DNA of 62,733 nt from Prevotella sp. (GTDB taxonomy: Bacteria > Bacteroidota > Bacteroidia > Bacteroidales > Bacteroidaceae), in assembly GCA_017477435.1 (NCBI GenBank), contig JAFUVV010000004.1:1-62733 (forward strand), in the 5' to 3' direction. The notes beneath the pieces are model-generated. The model had not been told where the DNA came from. It made no database searches and worked only from the letters and a program-made list of their open reading frames with translations. Within the stretch, counting starts at the first letter, position 1. The number at the start of each line of letters is the position of its first letter. Below are positions 33,418-42,959 of this stretch, one piece after another. A program made the translations under genes and the position numbers.

Positions 33418-36414
33418 TTAGAATTGACGTCCTCCACCGAATCCGCCGCCTCCAGGACCGCGTCCCCCTCCGAAGCCGCCACGTCCACGGCCCTCGCCTC
33501 TTCCTCCTTCACCGCGTTCTCCATCTTCTGGCGGACCGAACTGCCGTCCTCTTCCCATCTCGCGGCGATCGCTGCGGTTGCCGAAGAGATTGAGACGGTA
33601 GATCACATGGAGCATGGCATAGGAGTGAATGGAGTTATACTCTGTATCGCTACGGCGCATCTCGTTGATGCTACGTGAGAAATTACTCTGTTTGTTAAGG
33701 ATGTCATAGAACTGCAACGATATCGTCAACGCTTTCCGCCGGAGGAATCCCTGACTGATCTGTGCGTTCCAGAGTAGCTCGTTGGTGTTCATCTCCTCGT
33801 TTGCATATCCTCTGCGACTGTGCTCATGAATGTTTGTAGAGATGCTCATATTCCACGGCAAATTCAGTGTGACGCTACCGCCATAGGAGAATCGCCACGT
33901 ATCGAGATTGCTTTGTGGGCGAAGTTCATTGCGAGCATGGTTGTAAGTGAACGATCCGTCGAGATCGACGCTTAACAGTTTGCTGCGATAGCTGAGTCCG
34001 AGCTGCTCACTGACTTCATGGTTCCGCGTTACATTCTCCACCGAATTGCTTTGGTTGTCGAGGGTGATATATCCTACGTGATGGCCGAAGGAGTAGTCGG
34101 TCGACGAGTTAACATTCCACGCAGCAAGCGTGTCGATTGATGTATTGAACGTGAAGCCTGTCGACAAGTTCCAGTTACCGTTGATGTTCTCCGGCCTGCG
34201 AACAGAGCCGCCAGTCTGTTCGTTGTATGTCACTGCCGAGCTGATGGAGTTGCTCACCGTGCGGAAGTTCATGTGTGTGGCAATGGTCGTCAGTCGATGT
34301 TTGCGTCAAGTGTTGTTATAGTTGGCCGAAATGCTGTTAGTGAACGACGGTTTCAGTCCGGGGTTACCACGCCGTATGTTGAGCGGGTCGCTGTCGTCGC
34401 GAATGTCGATGAGATCGTCGAGCGACGGTTGTCCGGTCGAGCCATTCCAACGCAGGCGCAGGTTGCTGGTCTTCGTGAATCGATAGGTCATGTTCAGCGA
34501 TGGTGCCCAGTTGGTCACTGTCCGGATGGTGTCGATGTGCCGGCCCATATAGTCCTGCTGCATGTGCGACCGCTGCGGGCGGAGGGCAAAACCGACGTTC
34601 AGATTCAGCTTTGTGCGCACTATTCTCAGCTGCGCATCTATATCGTGGTTTGTGTTGGTGTGTTCTGCGTATCGGCTCAGATCTCGGTCGAGGTAATACT
34701 CCAACGGCTCGGTGAGCGTGTTGAAATAGCTGTCCCAGTCGCGGTATCTGTTCAGAGACGAAAGGAACACGTCTTCGGTCATGTCGTCGAAGTCGTAGGT
34801 CGAGGGGTCGCTCTTTGAGTGGCTATAGCGGAAGCGATAGCTTGTCTGAAGGAAGACGTTCTTCAGTATAGGCTCGGTGTAGGTGAGCTGGAGGCTATAG
34901 TTGAAGCTGTTCGACGGCCGGAGCGTGTAGCGGTTTGTCTGGTAAGTGGAGTCGTTGCCATAGACATCCTTCACCTGATAGAGGTGGACACTGGATGCCG
35001 ACAGGCTTTTGTTCTCACTATTCGAGAAATTTATGCTCGTATTGAGGTTTATGTTTCGTCCTTTTGAATTTAGTCTGCGATGTATCATGAACGATGTTCC
35101 GAACGATTTTGTCTCTCCCGACGATATCGACTTACCCATTCTGCGGTTTACCATCACTCCGCGTGCTGCCAGATCGTCGATAGACTGATTGTCGAGAGGA
35201 TTCTCTACGAAGTCGTAAGGGTTTTCAAGATACGATGCCGATGTGTTTTCCGACCGTCGGTCGTTGGTAGAATAGCTTGCCGTCGGACGCATATTGATCG
35301 TCGTCATCGTATCGGGTTTCCATTCTATGCGGAAGTTAGCATTCCACGAATCACTTCTCGACAGCGACTGCGAGTTGCGATTGGAGAAGGCAGCATTTCG
35401 CGAGACGAAGTTCTCGGTTGCCGTCTTCTCGCGGGTGTCGGTGTTATTATGATTCCATCTCACTCCGCCGTCTATCTTCAGTCCCTTGCGATTGTCGTAG
35501 TTCACGTTCACGCCGGTGTTCTTCGCCGTGCTCTGTCCGTTGCCTCCTCCCCGTCCGCCACGTCGTCCGCTGAATCCGCGGCCGTTCACGTTGTTGGCAC
35601 CACCCACGACATTAAAGCGCAGGTTGCCGCTGAATCTCGATACCGACGCATTGACTCCATAGCGGTCCTCGGTACCATAGCCGACGTCGAGATTCGAATT
35701 GATGCCATTTCTCATTCGTGGCTTCACGGTGAAGTCGAGCACTGCCATTTCGTTGCCGTCGTCGATACCTGTCAACTTCGACATGTCGCTCTTTTCGTCG
35801 TATGACTTTATCTTGTCTACGATGTACGACGGCAGATTCTTCATCATTTCGTTTGTGCTTCCGCCACCCATGAACTCCTTGCCGTCGAGCATTACCTTCT
35901 TCACCTCTTTTCCGTTGACGGTTATCTTCCCACTGTCGTCGATCTTAGCCCCTGGCAGTTGTTCCACGAGAGCTTCGATGGCCGACCCTTCGGGCACCTG
36001 ATATGCGTCGGCGTTGTACACAATCGTATCGTCGCGCACTACCATCTTCGGCAGCAGGGCCGTGACGACTGTCTCGTCGAGCATGATGGCGTCGCGGGCC
36101 ATGCGTATAGTGCCGAGCGAGACATCGGTGAGTTGCTTCGTATCGATGACAAAAGTTGTGTCGGCATAGGAAAGCGACGATATCTTCATCCGGTACATGC
36201 CGCTGTTCAGACCGGCAATACGGAACAGTCCGAGCGTATCGGCCACGGCTCCACCGACGTAGACGGAGTCCGACTGATACATCTGGACAGTAGTACCCAC
36301 TGCGGGTTCGTTGTTGTCGGCATCGACTACCTTCCCACTAATGCTCACTGTCTGCGCATGTACGATGGCAGACAGTGAAACAAAAATGAAGATGGAAAGT
36401 AATCTATAATTCAT
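33418..36414 (-). pseudogene. Outer-membrane beta-barrel receptor-like protein interrupted by one in-frame TGA
   Basis: A 998-codon frame with a single TGA (complement of 34306-34308). Upstream part, 702 residues: signal peptide MNYRLLSIFIFVSLSAIVHAQ, a carboxypeptidase-like regulatory domain (VSISGKVVDADNNEPAVGTTVQMY, about 23-100), a plug-like region (VPEGSAIEALVEQLPGAKIDDSGKITVNGKEVKKVMLDGKEF) and barrel strands. After the stop the same frame continues for 20 codons and on through residues homologous to the downstream paralogue, ending in a Gly/Arg-rich tail (RGGFGGGRGPGGGGFGGGRQF). The shift-free homology on both sides argues for a recent nonsense change (CGA to TGA would do), a sequencing error, or readthrough. 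OMP_b-brl_3-type family; substrate unknown. Confidence 0.85.
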
Positions 36415-36450
36415 AAAAATTAATCATGTGTTGCTATGTGAACAGCCGTG

Positions 36451-39402
36451 CTATCTGCGTCCTCCGAATCCGCCGCCTCCCGGGCCACGACCGCCACCGA
36501 ATCCTCCGCGTCCTCCTCCAGGACCGCCCATACCCGGGCCTCCCATGCCACCTTCGCGACTCTTACCGTTGAAGAGGTTGAGGCGATAGATCACGTGGAC
36601 CATGGCGTAAGAGTGGATGGTGTTATACTGCGTGTCGGAGCGCATGATGTCGGAGATCGAGCGGCTGTAGTTGCTCTGCTTGTTCAGTATGTCGTAGAAC
36701 TGCAGCGATATTGTCAGCGGACGCCCTTTGAGGAAGCTCTGCGATATCTGTGCGTTCCATATCAGCTCGTTGGTGTTCATGCTCTTGTCGTTGTATCCGC
36801 GGCGACTCTGATTGTGGATGTCGGTAGAGAGGCTCGTTCCCCATGGGGCGAAAATGTTCAGGCTTCCTCCGTAGGCAAACTGCCACGTGTCGAGATTCAC
36901 GGCACTCTGCAGCTTGTTGCGCGAGTGGTTGTAGTTGACGCTTGCGTCGAGCGACACCTCCACGATGCTCTTACGCCAGCTGCCACGCAGGTTCGACATG
37001 ACGCTCGTCGTGCGGGTGGTGTTCTTGATGCTCTCGTGTAGATCGTTCTGGTAGAGATAGCCTACGATATTGTTGTAGGCACCGCGTGTGAAGAGGTTCA
37101 CGTTCCACACACCGGCAGAGTCGATGGCAGTATTGCCAACAAAAACTAAGTCTGCGTTCCAGTTGCCGTTGATGTTCTCGTGGGTGCTGATGGTTCCGCC
37201 GGTAGAGAGGTTATAGTTCACGCGGTTGACCACGGAGTTACGTGTGTTTGTATATCTTCCGAAGACCACGAGCGACTGCTGATGGAACTGTCGTGCTGTG
37301 CTGTAGAACAGCCGCAGGTTGTTTGAGAACGCAGGTTTCAGTCCCGGGTTTCCCTGTACAATGTTCAGCGGGTCGCTGTCGTCACGAATGTCGAGGAGCT
37401 GTGTCATGCTTGGCTGCGACGTGCTGCCGCGATAGGTCAGGCGGAGCTCGGTCTGGTCGTTGGGACGATAGCGATAGTCTACGGTCGGAGTGATGTTAAA
37501 CACGTTTCTGACCGTGTCGGTATGGATGCCGAGATAGTCCTGAGTGAACTTCGAGCGCTGTGGCTGGAACATCACTCCGGCGTTCAGCTGGTACTTGTCG
37601 CGTATGCGGCGGAACATGAGGTTAAACTCCTGTATGTAGTTCTTATACTCTGAGTAGCGGCTCAGCGTCTGGCTCTCGTAGTCGGCAAGCGATGTTCCGA
37701 CGGGAATGTGTGATAGGTACATGTTCCAGTCGCGGTACATCGGCGTGAGTCCTCCGAAGATATTCTCGGGCAGGAGACTGAAGTCGTATGTTGTCTTGTC
37801 CGACTTCGAGTAGTTGTATGTGTACTGATACGAGAACTGCAGGTAGGTTCTGTCGGCTATTGGTTCGCTGTACGTTGCCTGAGCCGAGTAGCTGTAGTTC
37901 TTCGTTGGCGTCACAGAGTAGCGGTTTGTGTAGTAAGTGGAGTCGAGACCAGCTGCGTTCATCACCTTGAAGAGCGTCACCTCGTTGGCGGTGATGTTCT
38001 TCGAGTCGGCGTCGCTGTAGCTGAAGTCGCCGCGAAGGGTGATGTTACGGCCGCGGTTGTTCAGCTTACGGTTGAACTGGAACATTGTGCGTGCCGAGTT
38101 GTTGTCGCTGTAGGAGAGCGACGAGTTGGTACGATAGTTCACGGCCACGTCCTCGTCGTCGAGTTTCTTTATCGACTCTGGGTCGAGCGGATCAGTGACA
38201 AACTGATATGGGTCGTCGGAGAACTGTGCCGAGTTGCTCCATCCGCGGGAGTCTGTTTTCGAGAGAGTCAGCTGCGGACGGAAAATGATGTTCGTCATCG
38301 AGTCGGGTCGCCATTCCAGCCGGAAGCGTCCGTTCCAGCTGTTGGTGCGGCCGTAGCGCTGGGAGAGGCTGTTGCCGAACGAGCCAGTGCCTACAAACAT
38401 CTGCGTCGACTGCTGCGAGAGCACGTCGGTGTTCCCGTGGTTCCAACGGAGCGAAGCATCGATCTCGAGCTTGTCCTTGTCGTCGTAGTTGAAGTTGAGG
38501 CCCGCCATCTTCGAAGCACTGCGCCCTTGGGTATTCCCCCAAAAGCCGCCGCCGCCACCGCCAGGGAATCCGCGGTCGCCAGTGTTGTTGGCATTGCCGA
38601 AGCCCATCAACCGCCATTTGTCCTTACACATGCCAGCCATCACGCGCTCAGCATAGAGCCCGTGGTTGCCGACGGCGAGGTCGATGTTGGTCAGGAAACC
38701 TTTGTTCATGCCAGGCTTGATGCCGAAGTCGAGCACAGTCTCCTCGTTGCCGTCTTCGATACCAGTGATACGCGCAAGGTCACTCTTCTTGTCGTACGAC
38801 TTTATATTATTTATAATAGATGTGGGCAGATTCTTCATTGCAGTCTTCGTGTCGCCCTTCATAAACTCCTTTCCGTCGACAAGAATCTGTTTCACCTGCT
38901 TGCCGTTGATGGTGATGTTTCCCTCGTCGTCAACCTCCGCACCAGGCAGCTTCTTCACGAGCTCCTCTATCACGGAGCCTTCCGGCGTGCGATAGGCCGC
39001 GGCATTATATACAAACGTGTCCTTCTTTATCGTCATCTTCGAGGCCTGTGCCGTCACGGTGGTCCCCTTCAGCATCACAGCATCGGGCTTGATGGTCATC
39101 TCACCGAGATCGACATCGTCCTTACCATTGATTTTCACGTCCTTCGTCAAGCTGACGTAACCCACGTAGCTGCACTTCACGATATAGCTGCCGTTCTTCG
39201 GAGCCTTCAGCGTGAAACGCCCGTCGTCGTCGGTGAGAGCACCGACAACAAACGTACTGTCGCTCTTCAACAGCTGCACCGTCGTGAGCGACATCGGTTC
39301 CTTGGAATCGCCATCAATAAGCAATCCCGTAATCTTCCTGTCCTGAGACACAGATGCCAACGATATCATCATCAAGAGCATCAGTGTGAGAGTCTTCTTC
39401 AT
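36451..39402 (-). CDS. Outer-membrane beta-barrel protein, TonB-receptor-like, with Gly/Arg-rich tail
   Basis: 983 residues, intact paralogue of the neighbour downstream (36-bp gap). Signal peptide MKKTLTLMLLMMISLASVSQ; carboxypeptidase-like regulatory domain (KITGLLIDGDSKEPMSLTTVQLLKSDSTFVVGALTDDDGRFTLKAP, about 23-68); plug-like segment (TPEGSVIEELVKKLPGAEVDDEGNITINGKQVKQILVDGKEF); then a long barrel rich in alternating aromatic strands. A Gly-rich loop GFPGGGGGGFWGN (around 282-294) and the C-terminal tail GPGGGRGGFGGGRGPGGGGFGGRR are low-complexity. No SusD partner is adjacent, so it is not a classical SusC. Probably binds and/or imports an unknown ligand. Confidence 0.88.
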   Translation of the reverse strand: MKKTLTLMLLMMISLASVSQDRKITGLLIDGDSKEPMSLTTVQLLKSDSTFVVGALTDDDGRFTLKAPKNGSYIVKCSYVGYVSLTKDVKINGKDDVDLGEMTIKPDAVMLKGTTVTAQASKMTIKKDTFVYNAAAYRTPEGSVIEELVKKLPGAEVDDEGNITINGKQVKQILVDGKEFMKGDTKTAMKNLPTSIINNIKSYDKKSDLARITGIEDGNEETVLDFGIKPGMNKGFLTNIDLAVGNHGLYAERVMAGMCKDKWRLMGFGNANNTGDRGFPGGGGGGFWGNTQGRSASKMAGLNFNYDDKDKLEIDASLRWNHGNTDVLSQQSTQMFVGTGSFGNSLSQRYGRTNSWNGRFRLEWRPDSMTNIIFRPQLTLSKTDSRGWSNSAQFSDDPYQFVTDPLDPESIKKLDDEDVAVNYRTNSSLSYSDNNSARTMFQFNRKLNNRGRNITLRGDFSYSDADSKNITANEVTLFKVMNAAGLDSTYYTNRYSVTPTKNYSYSAQATYSEPIADRTYLQFSYQYTYNYSKSDKTTYDFSLLPENIFGGLTPMYRDWNMYLSHIPVGTSLADYESQTLSRYSEYKNYIQEFNLMFRRIRDKYQLNAGVMFQPQRSKFTQDYLGIHTDTVRNVFNITPTVDYRYRPNDQTELRLTYRGSTSQPSMTQLLDIRDDSDPLNIVQGNPGLKPAFSNNLRLFYSTARQFHQQSLVVFGRYTNTRNSVVNRVNYNLSTGGTISTHENINGNWNADLVFVGNTAIDSAGVWNVNLFTRGAYNNIVGYLYQNDLHESIKNTTRTTSVMSNLRGSWRKSIVEVSLDASVNYNHSRNKLQSAVNLDTWQFAYGGSLNIFAPWGTSLSTDIHNQSRRGYNDKSMNTNELIWNAQISQSFLKGRPLTISLQFYDILNKQSNYSRSISDIMRSDTQYNTIHSYAMVHVIYRLNLFNGKSREGGMGGPGMGGPGGGRGGFGGGRGPGGGGFGGRR

Positions 39403-39555
39403 TCGATTTTGGCTTTAAATTTACTTTTTTCCTTAAAAAAGAACTAATACTTTTCCAACCTTTGACGTACAAGCCCGACGAAGGTTTAAAACATGCCCAT
39501 TATTTTGCACAATAATATAGCAGTTGACCCAATTTGTTCTGTATGTGCCATTGCG

Positions 39556-39760
39556 TAACCCCGAAGGGGTGACAGAACACAGGCAGGGTGTGGAGTGCGA
39601 AGCACGCAACCTCTGATATAGAGTGCCGAAGGTACGACAGAACCGCCTATTGCAAATTTGTTCTGTCACCCTTTCAGGGTTCATATACAAAATCGCAACA
39701 ATAGCAGGGGTTTTGCTACGCTCCACCCCTGCCTGTGATATCACCACCCCTTCGGGGTTT
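39556..39760. repeat. Long hairpin-forming inverted repeat with AACCCCGAAGGGGTGA ends
   Basis: The left arm starts TAACCCCGAAGGGGTGACAG, contains AGGCAGGGTGTGGAG, and ends near 39605. The right arm, about 39712-39760, contains CTCCACCCCTGCCTGTGATA and ends CACCCCTTCGGGGTTTA. The arms are largely complementary over about 45 bp, with a roughly 110-bp centre that holds a second copy of TTGTTCTGTCACCC. It sits in the 524-bp gap between the barrel gene and the antiporter gene; no reading frame there looks real. REP-like, probably multicopy in the genome. Confidence 0.65.
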
Positions 39761-39869
39761 ATGCCAACAGCTATATCATTGCTATTTATTTTGTTTTGTC
39801 TTCGGCTTGCACTAACTTTGGCTGCGCCCAAGTTAGGCTGCACCTCGGAAGAAAAATAAATGAATTTAT

Positions 39870-39900
39870 TTTGTTCTTCTCTCGGTTTGCACTAACTTTG
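39870..39900 (+). promoter_or_regulatory. Promoter of the antiporter gene, inside a repeat word
   Basis: TTTG (39870-39873), 19-bp spacer, TAACTTTG (39893-39900). The -7 box belongs to a repeated word TTGCACTAACTTTG that also occurs at about 39808-39821 and in altered form at 55549-55562. The ATG at 39927 is 27 bp after the box. Confidence 0.75.
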
Positions 39901-39926
39901 TGCCGCAAACGGAAAAAACTGTAAAA

Positions 39927-40856
39927 ATGATTGTACACATTCTTTTCATCATCCTCGGGATATACATCGTCATCCGTGGTGCCGACTTCCTCACCGACGG
40001 GGCAGTGGCAATAGCCGAGCGCGCCAACATCCCGCAGATCATCATCGGACTCACCATCGTGGCCATGGGCACATCAATGCCCGAGTTCTGCGTCAGTTTC
40101 ATGTCGGCACTCAAAGGCACCAGCGACATCGCCGTGGGCAACGTCATAGGGTCGAACATCTTCAACACCCTCCTCATCGTGGGCAGTGCGGCAGCAATAG
40201 CACCCATCGCCATCGCGCCCGTCACCATACGGCGCGACGTGCCAGTATCTATCCTTGCCTCCATTGCACTCATCATTCTCATCATCGACGGACACCTCTC
40301 GCGCATCGACGCCGCAATCATCTTCGTCCTCTTCATCGCCTTCATGGCCCTCACCCTCCGCGGGGCAAAGGATTCCGACGAAGAGACAGCCCAGAAGAAG
40401 AACTACTCAATATGGAAATCCATCGGCTTCGTGGCCGCAGGACTCCTCTTCCTCATCGTAGGCTCCAACGTCTTCGTCGACCACGCCGTAGAGGTAGCCC
40501 GCAAGCTCAACGTCAGCGACGCCATCATCGGACTCACCATCGTAGCCGGTGGCACCTCGATGCCCGAGCTCGCCACATCCATCGTCGCCGCACGTAAAGG
40601 CAACAGCGGCATAGCAATAGGCAACGTCCTCGGATCGAACGTGTTCAACATCCTCTTCATCCTCAGCCTCACCGGCCTCGTATGCCCCATGACCATCAGC
40701 GGCATCACGCCTGTCGACTTGACAATGCTCGCAGGTTCCGTCGTCCTCCTCTGGCTCTTCGCAGCGTCGAAGCTCAGGATAGAACGCTGGGAGGCATTCG
40801 TCCTCCTCGCTATATTCATCGCCTACATGGGATATCTAATCAAAAGCGCAGTCTGA
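39927..40856 (+). CDS. Calcium/sodium antiporter, YrbG family
   Basis: 309 residues. Inner-membrane Ca2+:cation exchanger with two inverted repeats of five helices. Both alpha repeats are visible: GLTIVAMGTSMPEFCVSFMSALKGTSDIAVGNVIGSNIFNTLLIVG (about 40-85) and GLTIVAGGTSMPELATSIVAARKGNSGIAIGNVLGSNVFNILFILS (about 202-247), each with the ion-binding G(T)S(M)PE and N(V)xGSN motifs. A short acidic cytoplasmic loop (KDSDEETAQKKN) separates them. The start at 39927 is preferred because the upstream alternative at 39900 falls inside the -7 box. It ends at a strong terminator. Confidence 0.93.
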   Translation: MIVHILFIILGIYIVIRGADFLTDGAVAIAERANIPQIIIGLTIVAMGTSMPEFCVSFMSALKGTSDIAVGNVIGSNIFNTLLIVGSAAAIAPIAIAPVTIRRDVPVSILASIALIILIIDGHLSRIDAAIIFVLFIAFMALTLRGAKDSDEETAQKKNYSIWKSIGFVAAGLLFLIVGSNVFVDHAVEVARKLNVSDAIIGLTIVAGGTSMPELATSIVAARKGNSGIAIGNVLGSNVFNILFILSLTGLVCPMTISGITPVDLTMLAGSVVLLWLFAASKLRIERWEAFVLLAIFIAYMGYLIKSAV

Positions 40857-40873
40857 AAATATCACTGAAGAAT

Positions 40874-40923
40874 AAAGCGGCAGCAGCCAATGCCAAACCC
40901 GACACCGGCTGCTGTCGCTTTTT
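40874..40923. terminator. Bidirectional-type terminator between convergent genes
   Basis: AAAGCGGCAGCAGCC (40874-40888) pairs with GGCTGCTGTCGCTTT (40907-40921) with one mismatch, followed by T residues. It serves the antiporter gene and lies 22 bp from the stop of the secreted protein on the other strand. Confidence 0.88.
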
Positions 40924-40945
40924 ATATTATAAATATGTGTGACTT

Positions 40946-42133
40946 TTAAAAAGGAATTGCCCTTTTCTTTCCGCCTACAATGTAGATGCCACGAGGAGGG
41001 ACGCTCGTGATTCGACGCCCATGAAGGTCGTAGATCTCCGGCGATAGCTTACTTTCCATCCTCACGTTGCCTTCTATCCCCGTCGTTATCTCCACCTCAC
41101 TCTCTGCCGGTACTTCGAAGTAGGCACGCAACGCCTTGAGCTGACTGCTGCCCTTCGGCTTCGTCAGCGTACGGCCGTCGGAGGAAAGGAAGCGGTCGGT
41201 GCCGTCGGTGGAGAGGGTGGTGGCAGCATATATACCGCGGAAAGAGAACGAGCCCAGAGTGCTGGTGAGGGTTACGGTGAGTGGATCTTCGGCCGTAATG
41301 GTCTTTGCCTTGAATGTCATGTCGGCAATGTCTTCCGCAGGACAGATGATGAATGGCCGGCCTGCCTCAACATGGTCGGTGCTGGAGAAGATAATCTCTA
41401 CCCTGCCCTCTTTCTCTGCTACAGCCGTCATCGTATGCACCTGCGCTCCGCCAAACACCGTGCTGATATCGTCGGCTGTAATCTCAAAAGGCAGGCAGAG
41501 GGTATACCATCCGCCGTCGGCCTCCATTGTGCGGGCTACTTTCACGTCGACGGTCTTATCAACATTATCGCTTATGACCTGGCTGTTGTCGTCGTCTGGA
41601 TTATCACCGGCGATAGTAATGGTTGGCAGTGTGGGATTCGCCGGCTCCACAAGTACATCGTCGAGGAAAAAACGGCCTTTCTTCGACGGCGAGGAGATAT
41701 GTATCCGCGATGCGGGAGTGAGTCCTTTTAGGGCAATGGTAAAAGTGGTGAAGGTCTCTTCTACCATCGTCACCGCCTTCGTATCCACCTTTCCTCCACC
41801 ACCTGTGATGCTGATTTCGAGTTCCTTCGGCCATCCTGTCCACGGTCCGGCACGGAAGGTAAGCGTGGCATCGCCTTCGATGCCGAGCGACGGAGTAGTG
41901 GCATAGCCCGACGACGTAGAACTGCCAAGGCGGGCACATTTGTTTCCCTGTACCGATGCACCATCAAACTTCCATCCCTCATTGTCGGTCACTACATTAC
42001 CCTCAACGGTGGTCTTGTTCCAATATCCATCGTTGCCGCCAACGCCTTCGCAGCCATCGAACGACTCATAGAATGTCTGTCCGAAGGCCGAATGGAATAT
42101 GGCAAGCAGGATTAAAGTAAGGAATTGTCTCAT
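40946..42133 (-). CDS. Secreted protein with a type IX secretion-style C-terminus
   Basis: 395 residues. Signal peptide MRQFLTLILLAIFHSAFG, then a carbohydrate-binding-like beta-sandwich of about 150 residues (TFYESFDGCEGVGGNDGYWNKTTV, ATLTFRAGPWTGWPKELEISITGGGG, IHISSPSKKGRFFLDDVLVEPA). A second beta region follows (WYTLCLPFEITADDISTVFGGAQVHTM), typical of Prevotella secreted proteins of unknown role. The end IYDLHGRRITSVPPRGIYIVGGKKRAIPF matches the type A sorting-signal pattern used by T9SS. Ligand unknown. It is 9 bp after the zinc-ribbon gene on the same strand. Confidence 0.75.
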   Translation of the reverse strand: MRQFLTLILLAIFHSAFGQTFYESFDGCEGVGGNDGYWNKTTVEGNVVTDNEGWKFDGASVQGNKCARLGSSTSSGYATTPSLGIEGDATLTFRAGPWTGWPKELEISITGGGGKVDTKAVTMVEETFTTFTIALKGLTPASRIHISSPSKKGRFFLDDVLVEPANPTLPTITIAGDNPDDDNSQVISDNVDKTVDVKVARTMEADGGWYTLCLPFEITADDISTVFGGAQVHTMTAVAEKEGRVEIIFSSTDHVEAGRPFIICPAEDIADMTFKAKTITAEDPLTVTLTSTLGSFSFRGIYAATTLSTDGTDRFLSSDGRTLTKPKGSSQLKALRAYFEVPAESEVEITTGIEGNVRMESKLSPEIYDLHGRRITSVPPRGIYIVGGKKRAIPF

Positions 42134-42142
42134 GATTCTGGT

Positions 42143-42955
42143 TTATCTTCTCCGGTAATATTTGTTATATCTTCGCGACTTTTTCGGTTTTGGTGTGTCG
42201 GGATGTGATGCTTTTATGATGGCACTGCGCCGGGCACTGATACGAGCCTGACGCTCGGCCTCGGCAAGGGTCTTCTGCTGTTGCTGCTCGTGGAAGTGGT
42301 CGGTCTTGATCATCTTGACTTTTCCCTCGGCAAGCATGAGGATGATCTGCTCCTTCTCGGGCTGCAGGCGACAGACGAGCTCGGTGTCGGGCTGGAAATG
42401 GAAGGTCATCTTGTCGCCGACGATGCGATGGATGCCGGAATGGATCGTGCCGGAACGGGTGAGCGCGATGTTGTATCCGTGGATGGAAAGGGTCGTGGTG
42501 TCGCCCTGGCTGATACCTATCCAGCTGCCTTCTATCCAACGGGGGACGGTGTCGGTGGGGTGTTGGCTGGAGAGAAGGAAGTCGGTGGGGTCGGTGTCGC
42601 CGGAGGATTGGGCTCTTTCGGCGCTGCCGCTGCAGAGGTAGAGCATGAGGATGAGGAAGAGGGCGATGGCAATGATGCAGCCAAGTCCGCTTCGCTCGCG
42701 ACGACGGATATTGGGGATGGTCTTCGTACGGATATCGTCAAGGGTCTTCTCGTAGTCGGTGGGTGTGTCTGTGTTCTGCTCCGCTGCCGGCGCTGATGGC
42801 GTGTCCTCGACATGCTGCTGTGCTTCGGCTGCCGGCTGTCTTACGGCAACGACAAAGGGTGTGCCGCACAACGGACAGACGCTGTGTACCTCGGTGATGC
42901 CTTCTGCAACGGGCTCATCGAATCGGTAGCGGCACTTGGGACAACGAATTAACAA
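42143..42955 (-). CDS. Zinc-ribbon membrane protein of unknown function
   Basis: 270 residues. The N-terminal MJ0042-type zinc ribbon has four Cys: CPKC (4-7 region) and CPLCGTPF (about 31-38). A Pro/Ala/Thr-rich linker leads to one membrane helix (GLGCIIAIALFLILMLYLCSG, about 90-110) and a compact beta domain (WIGISQGDTTTLSIHGYNIALTRSGTIHSGIHRIVGDKMTFHF, about 145-187) with a basic helical tail ending RRYNKYYRRR. The start is TTG at 42955: the ribbon begins at once and no ATG is available; the codon lies in a TTAATTCGTT repeat. The 384 bp upstream are repeats, so linkage to the tubulin/actin-like genes is uncertain. Confidence 0.65.
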   Translation of the reverse strand: MLIRCPKCRYRFDEPVAEGITEVHSVCPLCGTPFVVAVRQPAAEAQQHVEDTPSAPAAEQNTDTPTDYEKTLDDIRTKTIPNIRRRERSGLGCIIAIALFLILMLYLCSGSAERAQSSGDTDPTDFLLSSQHPTDTVPRWIEGSWIGISQGDTTTLSIHGYNIALTRSGTIHSGIHRIVGDKMTFHFQPDTELVCRLQPEKEQIILMLAEGKVKMIKTDHFHEQQQQKTLAEAERQARISARRSAIIKASHPDTPKPKKSRRYNKYYRRR

Positions 42956-42959
42956 ATCA

